Source: Bacillota bacterium
GTDB lineage: Bacteria; Bacillota; Clostridia; Christensenellales; Aristaeellaceae
Length of the DNA: 54,677 nt
Assembly: GCA_023459275.1 (NCBI GenBank)
Contig: JAEWVC010000086.1
Span: forward strand, 1-54,677
Direction: 5' to 3'
The translations under genes were made by a program, and so were the position numbers. This document shows positions 50,074 through 54,677 of the stretch, piece by piece; positions within the stretch are counted from its first letter, which is position 1; every line of letters starts with the position of its first letter. The notes below the pieces were generated by a model. That model ran no database searches. It was not told where the DNA came from and saw only the letters and a program-made list of their open reading frames with translations.

Positions 50074-51066
50074 ATGTTCGAACTGCTCAAACAGGTTTTG
50101 AAGCCCATCGGCCCCACCGGCGGGGAGCAGACGGTAGCGGAGGTTATAAAGCCCCTCATCAAGCCCTATGTGGACACCATGGAAACCGATGTCATGGGCA
50201 ACCTCATCGCGGTCAAGAACGGCAAGCCGGGCGGCAAGCGCATCATGTTCAGCGCCCATATGGACCACATCGGCTTTGTGGTCACCGACATCGAAAAGGA
50301 AGGCTTTCTGCGGGTGATGCCCTTGGGCGGCATCAACATCAAGAATTCCATTGCCCGCCAGGTGGTTTTCGCAAACGGCACCCTGGGCGTGCTCGTAAGC
50401 CAGCCTGTGCCCGAGGGTGAGACCCAGGCCATGAAGCACCTGTTCATCGACATCGGCGCGGAAAGCCGGGAGGAAGCGCTGGAGAAGGTAAACATCGGCG
50501 ATGCCGCCGTGTATGCCGAATCCCCCATCCGTTTGGGAAAGCACCGGGTGGCCTCCCCCGCCATGGATGACCGCTGCGCCTGCGCGCTGCTGGCCGCGCT
50601 TTTGCAGTCCCTGCCGGAGACGGAAAACACCGTGGCAGCCGTCTTTTCCACCCAGGAGGAAGTAGGGCTTCGGGGCGCCAGAACAGCCGCGTTCGCCCTC
50701 CAGCCCGATCTTGGGGTGGCGCTGGATGTGACGCTCTGGGGCGATACCCCGGAAACAAAGATCCCTGCCCTGAAACTGGGCCAGGGCCCCACGGTGAAGA
50801 TCATGGACCAATCCAGCATTTCCAGCCCCGTGGTGCGGGATGCCCTCTTTGCGGCGGGAAAGCGGGCGGGGATCAACGCCCAGCGGGAGGTGCTCCCCTT
50901 CGGCGGAACCGACGCCGGCGCCATGCAGCATGCCCGGGGCGGCGTGCAGGTGGGCACCGTGTCCATCCCCTGCCGCTATGTCCACAGCGCCTGCGAGACC
51001 ATTGACATGCGGGACATGGATGGCGCGCTGAAGCTGCTGCAGGAATTTGTGAAGACAAAGTTTTGA
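50074..51066 (+). CDS. M42-family metal aminopeptidase (3)
   Basis: This is a 330-residue paralogue that starts 20 bases after the second, with GGAGAAGGAGAG upstream. SAHMDHIG near residue 64 has His in place of the usual Glu after Asp. AMDDRC near 166, TQEEVGLRGA near 192, ALDVTLW near 215 and CRYVHSAC near 302 complete the metal and catalytic set. It closes the operon before a hairpin element. Confidence 0.9.
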   Translation: MFELLKQVLKPIGPTGGEQTVAEVIKPLIKPYVDTMETDVMGNLIAVKNGKPGGKRIMFSAHMDHIGFVVTDIEKEGFLRVMPLGGINIKNSIARQVVFANGTLGVLVSQPVPEGETQAMKHLFIDIGAESREEALEKVNIGDAAVYAESPIRLGKHRVASPAMDDRCACALLAALLQSLPETENTVAAVFSTQEEVGLRGARTAAFALQPDLGVALDVTLWGDTPETKIPALKLGQGPTVKIMDQSSISSPVVRDALFAAGKRAGINAQREVLPFGGTDAGAMQHARGGVQVGTVSIPCRYVHSACETIDMRDMDGALKLLQEFVKTKF

Positions 51067-51095
51067 CGAAGGTTTTTGCGGGGGAGGACTTTTTC

Positions 51096-51125
51096 GGGGA
51101 GGACTTTTTGAAAAAAGTCCTCCCC
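51096..51125. repeat. Hairpin element, copy 3
   Basis: GGGGAGGACTTTTT (51096-51109) pairs perfectly with AAAAAGTCCTCCCC (51112-51125). An outer pairing of GTTTTTG near 51072 with CAAAAAC near 51142 extends the structure. The left arm is also repeated directly just before it. Read on the minus strand it begins GAAAGTTTTTGA like copy 2, so the two are in inverted orientation around the M42 operon. It may terminate that operon. Confidence 0.65.
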
Positions 51126-51155
51126 GGACCCCGCTCAAAAACTTTCTAAGACTAT

Positions 51156-51315
51156 TCCTTGTGCAGTGCTGTGCCAATTGCATTTTGAGGGATAGCGTCC
51201 GAAGGTTCCCAAAGGCTCCGTAGCCTGCCCGCCCCCTGTGGGGGCTATAGGGCAGGCAGAGGAGGGTTGCGAAACGAGCAGCGCGAACAACAGTGAAGCG
51301 CTGCGACGATTGAGC
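51156..51315 (+). repeat. Dispersed structured element, copy B
   Basis: This is the second copy of the element at 27783-27952. It has CCTTGTGCAG, GGCTCCGTA (51214-51222) and the outer stem CCTGCCC (51224-51230)/GGGCAGG (51250-51256). The inner stem GCCCC-CTGT-GGGGGC differs from copy A yet still pairs. A GAAA tetraloop follows, then GCGACGATTGAG (51303-51314). The distance from GGCTCC to GCGAC is 89-90 bases in both copies. It lies about 70 bases upstream of the next gene and contains no credible open frame. Confidence 0.55.
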
Positions 51316-51387
51316 AACCCGGTCCGACCGGAAAGCCCTTTGGTTGCACCGCCAGGTGCGAATGAATCAGAATCAGGGGGTGAGGGA

Positions 51388-53355
51388 ATGGCGGCGGCGC
51401 TGTATCTGCTTTTGTACCTGCTATGCGGCATAGCCATGGTCCGGTTTTTGCTGCCCGGCCATAAGCCCCTCACCCGCTGGTGGCTGGGCCTGAGCCTCGG
51501 CCTCTTCCTGCTGATGTGGCTGCCCGTGCTGGCCGCCTTTTTCTTACGGTTCAGCAAGGCTGCGCATTACGCCGCGCTGGCTGTTCTGATAGCTTTAACG
51601 GCTGGCGTATATCAGATTCGGGATAAAAAACACGCTTTGCGGCCCTGGGACACACAGGAAACAATGTATTTGAAGATCCTGCTGTTCGTGGCCCTGCCAT
51701 TGACCGTGCTGGGCGGGTATCTGCAATATACCCACAACCTGCGCATCGCCGCGGACGGAAGCTATCATGTGGGGCAGAGCACCTATGGCGATTTGCCGCT
51801 GCACACAGCCATCATCACCAGCCTCCAGGACGCCTCCTTCCCGCCGGATTACAGCATATTGCCGGGGAAGCTGCTGTCCTACCCCTTTTTGACGGACAGC
51901 CTTTCCACCACGCTGTACATGTTTGGGTTTTCCCTGCAAGTATCCCTGGTGGTGCCGGGCACGCTGATGATGGCGCTGTGCTTTGCCGGCTACCTGCTGA
52001 TGGCCAGGGAGATAGCGGGCGGAAAACGGGCCGTGGTGTTGGCGGCGCTTTTGTTTTTCTTAAATGGCGGGCTGGGCTTTTTGTATACCTTTGATCTGGG
52101 AGCCGGGGAATGGCAGGAGCGCCTTCAAACCGTGATGCAGGGGTACTACAAGACCCCCACCAACCAGCCCGACCCCTACAACCTGCGCTGGAGCAACGTG
52201 ATCGCCGACCTGATGATCCCCCAAAGGACGCTGCTGGGCGGCTGGGCCATGGTGCTTCCCTGCATGTATCTGCTGTACACCGCGTTTTGGAGGTTCGGAA
52301 AGGAAGGAAGGCCCAACTTGCGCCATGTGCTGCTGCTGGGCGTGTGGGCCGGCGGCCTGCCCATGATCCACACCCATTCCTTCCTGGCGCTGGGGCTTAT
52401 GAGCGCGGGGTTCCTTTTCAATTCCCTCCTCCATATGGAAAGGGGTTCGTGGAAGCAAACCCTCCTTGGCTGGCTTCTGTACGGCGCCGCCGCCGTTGCG
52501 CTGGCTGCGCCGCAGCTTTTTGTATGGACCCTTTCCCAGGCAACGGACAGCACCCACTTTTTGAAATTCCAGTTCAATTGGGTCAACAACTCCGGCGGCA
52601 ACGGCCTGATTGATTTTTACCTGTGGTTCTATCTGAAAAACATCGGCCTTCCTGTGATCCTGCTCCTTTGCGCGGTTTTGGAGAAAAACCCGCGGCACCG
52701 CTTTTTGGCCGCCGGAGCCTTCATGATCTTTCTGGCGGCGGAATTTATCCGCTTCCAGCCCAATGAATACGACAACAACAAGCTGTTTTACATCTGGTAC
52801 ATGCTCATGGCCATTTTGGCGGCGGATTACGCCGTGACGCTTTTTGACCGTTTGCGGGGGCTTCGGGGCCGCTGGCTGCTGGCCGCGTTTGCCACCGTGG
52901 CGCTGTTTTTGAGCGCGGGGCTCACCTTGGCCCGGGAAACCGTGAGCGACTACCAGTCCTTTTCCAAGGAGGCCATCGAGGCCGCCGCCTATATCGATGA
53001 GGAAACGCCGTCAGACGCCGTTTTCCTTACCGGGAGGCACCACCTTAACCCCGTCAGTTCCCTGGCCGGGCGCACCATCGTGTGCGGGCCTGACCTGTGG
53101 CTGTATTACCACGGCTTTGACACCACTAAAAGGGATGCGGACATCCGGCGCTTTTATGCCGATCCCAAAAGCAATCTGGATGTGCTGAAAACATATCAGG
53201 TGGAGTATATCTGCATTTCCAGCTATGAGCGCGGCGACTATACCATCGATTATGATGGCATCGCCTCTCTGTTCTCCCTGTCCTTTGTCAGCGAGCACGG
53301 CGACATCTCCATCTATTACGTGCCGCCGGAGTACAGAAACGTGCCGGAGGGCTAA
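51388..53355 (+). CDS. GT-C-like polytopic membrane glycosyltransferase
   Basis: This is a 655-residue membrane protein with ten or more helices and a soluble C-terminal domain of about 150 residues. An acidic motif after the first long extracellular segment (YGDLPLHTAIITSL, near residue 135) and a D/N-rich segment (PNEYDNNKLFYIW, near 455) resemble GT-C fold glycosyltransferases that use polyprenyl-phosphate sugars, such as YfhO/ArnT-like proteins. The start has GGGGGTGAGG upstream; the frame is open further back only through the structured element. A GtrA flippase gene lies two genes downstream, which supports a role in extracellular glycosylation. Confidence 0.65.
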   Translation: MAAALYLLLYLLCGIAMVRFLLPGHKPLTRWWLGLSLGLFLLMWLPVLAAFFLRFSKAAHYAALAVLIALTAGVYQIRDKKHALRPWDTQETMYLKILLFVALPLTVLGGYLQYTHNLRIAADGSYHVGQSTYGDLPLHTAIITSLQDASFPPDYSILPGKLLSYPFLTDSLSTTLYMFGFSLQVSLVVPGTLMMALCFAGYLLMAREIAGGKRAVVLAALLFFLNGGLGFLYTFDLGAGEWQERLQTVMQGYYKTPTNQPDPYNLRWSNVIADLMIPQRTLLGGWAMVLPCMYLLYTAFWRFGKEGRPNLRHVLLLGVWAGGLPMIHTHSFLALGLMSAGFLFNSLLHMERGSWKQTLLGWLLYGAAAVALAAPQLFVWTLSQATDSTHFLKFQFNWVNNSGGNGLIDFYLWFYLKNIGLPVILLLCAVLEKNPRHRFLAAGAFMIFLAAEFIRFQPNEYDNNKLFYIWYMLMAILAADYAVTLFDRLRGLRGRWLLAAFATVALFLSAGLTLARETVSDYQSFSKEAIEAAAYIDEETPSDAVFLTGRHHLNPVSSLAGRTIVCGPDLWLYYHGFDTTKRDADIRRFYADPKSNLDVLKTYQVEYICISSYERGDYTIDYDGIASLFSLSFVSEHGDISIYYVPPEYRNVPEG

Positions 53356-53358
53356 CAT

Positions 53359-53577
53359 ATGGAGGAATTTCTGCGGTATTCCATGGCCCACGGCAGGCGC
53401 GTCAAGGCCATCCTGATGCTGGAGGGCAGCATGGTGCAGCAAAACATTGTTGTGATCCGTTATACGGATACGGAGCTTACCTATACCTCCGCAAGACAAA
53501 AAGCACCCCGCACGGTTCCCATGGGCAGCCTGCTTTCCTTGGGCTATGCCAGAGGGGATACGGGGGAACAGGAGTAG
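53359..53577 (+). CDS. Small conserved-looking protein, unknown function
   Basis: This is a 72-residue protein that starts three bases after the preceding stop, with GGAGG overlapping the end of that gene. The sequence has a helix followed by beta strands (MVQQNIVVIRYTDTELTYTS) and an SLLSLGYARG ending. No membrane helix is present. Its position between a membrane glycosyltransferase and a GtrA gene suggests a shared job, perhaps regulatory, but no function is evident. Confidence 0.6.
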   Translation: MEEFLRYSMAHGRRVKAILMLEGSMVQQNIVVIRYTDTELTYTSARQKAPRTVPMGSLLSLGYARGDTGEQE

Positions 53578-53581
53578 GCGC

Positions 53582-54058
53582 ATGGAAAAGCTCAAGGTGC
53601 TCATGGGGAATAAGGAGCGCAGGCGGGAGATCCTGCTGTACCTGGTGTTCGGCGGGCTGACCACACTTGTGAACCTTTTGGTATACGGCGGGCTGCTCCT
53701 GATCATACAGCCGCAGCAGGTAGTCTCGCAAACCATCCTTGGCATCCCGGAGCCGCTGAAATGGTATCAGGCGGCCAGTGCCATCGCCTGGGTCGCAGCC
53801 GTCACCTTTGCCTATGTCAGCAACAAATTGTTCGTGTTTCAGAGCAGAGACCTGTCCCGCCGGGAGCTCATTCAGGAAGTTTCTTCCTTCTTCGGCGCCC
53901 GGATGATGTCATTTTTGCTGTTTGACCTGGCGGGGCTGTCATTATGCGTACAGGCGCTGCATATGAATGAATTCATCGCCAAGCTGGTGATGAACGTGCT
54001 GGTGATCGTTTTCAATTACGTGGCCAGCAGGCTGGTGATCTTCAAAAAAAAGGTGTGA
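53582..54058 (+). CDS. GtrA-family membrane protein
   Basis: This is a 158-residue protein with four membrane helices, matching GtrA-like flippases that move undecaprenyl-phosphate-linked sugars across the membrane. The typical YLVFGGLTTLVNLLVYGGLL start and the VAAVTFAYVSNKLFVFQSR block are present. With the upstream GT-C-like protein it fits a three-component glycosylation system (GtrB-like synthase, GtrA flippase, GT-C transferase). The GtrB-like member is not in the window. The start has AGGAG upstream. Confidence 0.85.
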   Translation: MEKLKVLMGNKERRREILLYLVFGGLTTLVNLLVYGGLLLIIQPQQVVSQTILGIPEPLKWYQAASAIAWVAAVTFAYVSNKLFVFQSRDLSRRELIQEVSSFFGARMMSFLLFDLAGLSLCVQALHMNEFIAKLVMNVLVIVFNYVASRLVIFKKKV

Positions 54059-54065
54059 CGCGGAA

Positions 54066-54473
54066 GTGGAACACAAGGAACTGGCGCTTTTGTACAGCCC
54101 GGAGGTTCCGGGGCCAGAGGGGCAGGTGCAGGCTGTGCTGGCGGAGATGGAAATCCCCTGGCGCAAGGTGCTGTGCGGTGAGTTGGGCCAGCCCGTGGGC
54201 ACGCTGGCAGGGCTAAACACACCGGAAGAGGAGGTGCCCGTCCTGGCGCCCTTTTCCCGGTCTGCCCTGGTTTTTTGCGGTCTCACCGAGCAGCGGCTGC
54301 GGGAAGTGCTGCGCCGTCTGAACGAGGCGGGGGCGGGAAGGGACTGGCTGAAAGCGGTGCTTACCCCCCATAACCGGGACTGGCGGTTTTATGACCTGCT
54401 CACGGAGCTAATGCGGGAAAGGGAGGCCTTCCTCCGCATGCAGCGGGCCGCCGCCAAACCGGACCCCAAATAA
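54066..54473 (+). CDS. DUF3783-like protein
   Basis: This is a 135-residue soluble protein. The central segment (RSALVFCGLTEQRLREVLRRL) and LKAVLTPHNRDWRFYDLLTELMRERE match the DUF3783 pattern of small Firmicute proteins of unknown function. The likely start is GTG 54066, eight bases after the GtrA stop. It is probably co-transcribed with the three preceding genes. Confidence 0.65.
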   Translation: MEHKELALLYSPEVPGPEGQVQAVLAEMEIPWRKVLCGELGQPVGTLAGLNTPEEEVPVLAPFSRSALVFCGLTEQRLREVLRRLNEAGAGRDWLKAVLTPHNRDWRFYDLLTELMREREAFLRMQRAAAKPDPK

Positions 54474-54660
54474 GTAAGGCATCTTCCCTTCCGGAAAGAT
54501 GCCTTACTCCGGCTATCGACAAAGTGGCTATGCCACTTTGTCGAGGTTTTCCCTCGCTGCACTGCACGACGGCTGCGCCATCGTGCGACCGTTTGCTTGG
54601 GCAAGGTAGGAATTTCTTCGAAATTCCTGCGAAAATCACCGCACATGTCGCTGATTTTCG
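54474..54660. repeat. Cluster of five consecutive hairpins
   Basis: Five palindromes follow each other. The arms are: GTAAGGCATCTT/AAGATGCCTTAC (54474-54507); TCGACAAAGTGGC/GCCACTTTGTCGA (54516-54544, three-base loop); GCACGA/TCGTGC with inner GGC/GCC (about 54567-54589); AGGAATTTC/GAAATTCCT (about 54608-54628); and CGAAAATCA/TGATTTTCG (about 54630-54660). The first may terminate the preceding operon, although no T run follows. The series runs to the window edge, so its full extent is unknown. Confidence 0.6.
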
Positions 54661-54677
54661 ATCTGCAATCGGAGGAC

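Noticed and set aside
47820..51147. A composite mobile element made of the M42 genes flanked by inverted hairpins
   Set aside because: There is no transposase, no target duplication was seen, and each hairpin sits where a terminator for the preceding operon is expected.
1..54677. CRISPR arrays, prophage or integrative element modules, tRNA or rRNA genes
   Set aside because: No regularly spaced direct repeats, phage structural genes, integrases, transposases or tRNA-like sequences were recognised when reading either strand.

Overview
The window is about 54.7 kb of GC-rich DNA, fully packed with genes on both strands. It has no rRNA, tRNA, transposase, integrase or CRISPR array that I can see. 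Three aminoacyl-tRNA synthetase loci (leuS, pheST, serS) each carry a T-box leader. Together with VanW proteins, YdcZ and YitT membrane proteins, CotH kinases, an RsfA/Myb-like regulator and Shine-Dalgarno sequences close to GGAGG, this points to a high-GC member of the Clostridia (Firmicutes), probably an uncultured gut-type lineage. The CotH and RsfA-like genes hint at a spore former, but that is inference.

Layout. 0-6.7 kb: an ApbE flavin transferase; an MFS transporter; an XRE regulator with six C-terminal helical repeats, preceded by an unannotated 56-residue gene; a metallophosphoesterase-znuC-znuB operon; and a HAD phosphatase. 6.8-11 kb: an orphan DUF1874-like small protein with a structured leader, then two secreted CotH-type kinases. 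11-24 kb: T-box/leuS, an MFS transporter, FMN reductase plus ferritin, a small XRE regulator, a zinc-ribbon protein, pheST with its T-box, and two tandem VanW paralogues. 24-28 kb: a secreted low-complexity protein, a YdcZ pair, YitT and QueT, then a gene-poor 0.8 kb region full of inverted repeats. 28.2-37.8 kb: a LacI-controlled sugar operon (ABC importer without ATPase, class II aldolase, fucose-isomerase-like protein, NagA, TauE/SafE exporter, SIS protein). 37.8-46 kb: a Myb-like protein, a solute-binding-like membrane protein, phosphoglucomutase, a CHAP cell-wall protein, a secreted metallo-beta-lactamase-fold protein, T-box/serS and a HAD hydrolase. 46-54.7 kb: an ECF sigma/anti-sigma pair, three tandem M42 aminopeptidases, a GT-C-like membrane protein with a GtrA flippase, and a run of hairpins at the right edge.

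The most interesting signals are the following. (1) A dispersed element occurs twice (about 27.78-27.95 kb minus; 51.16-51.32 kb plus). Its copies share an outer stem and have different but still paired inner stems, so it behaves like a structured RNA. (2) The sugar operon couples N-acetyl-sugar deacetylation and aldol cleavage to a TauE/SafE anion exporter, with no sugar kinase and no PTS. (3) An orphan protein resembles the DUF1874/AcrIII-1 ring-nuclease family, outside any CRISPR context. (4) The VanW tandem duplication carried a fragment of the pheS promoter/leader with it. (5) A 15-bp perfect inverted repeat spans the start codon of an MFS transporter. No gene was compared with a database, so family names rest on recognised motifs only.
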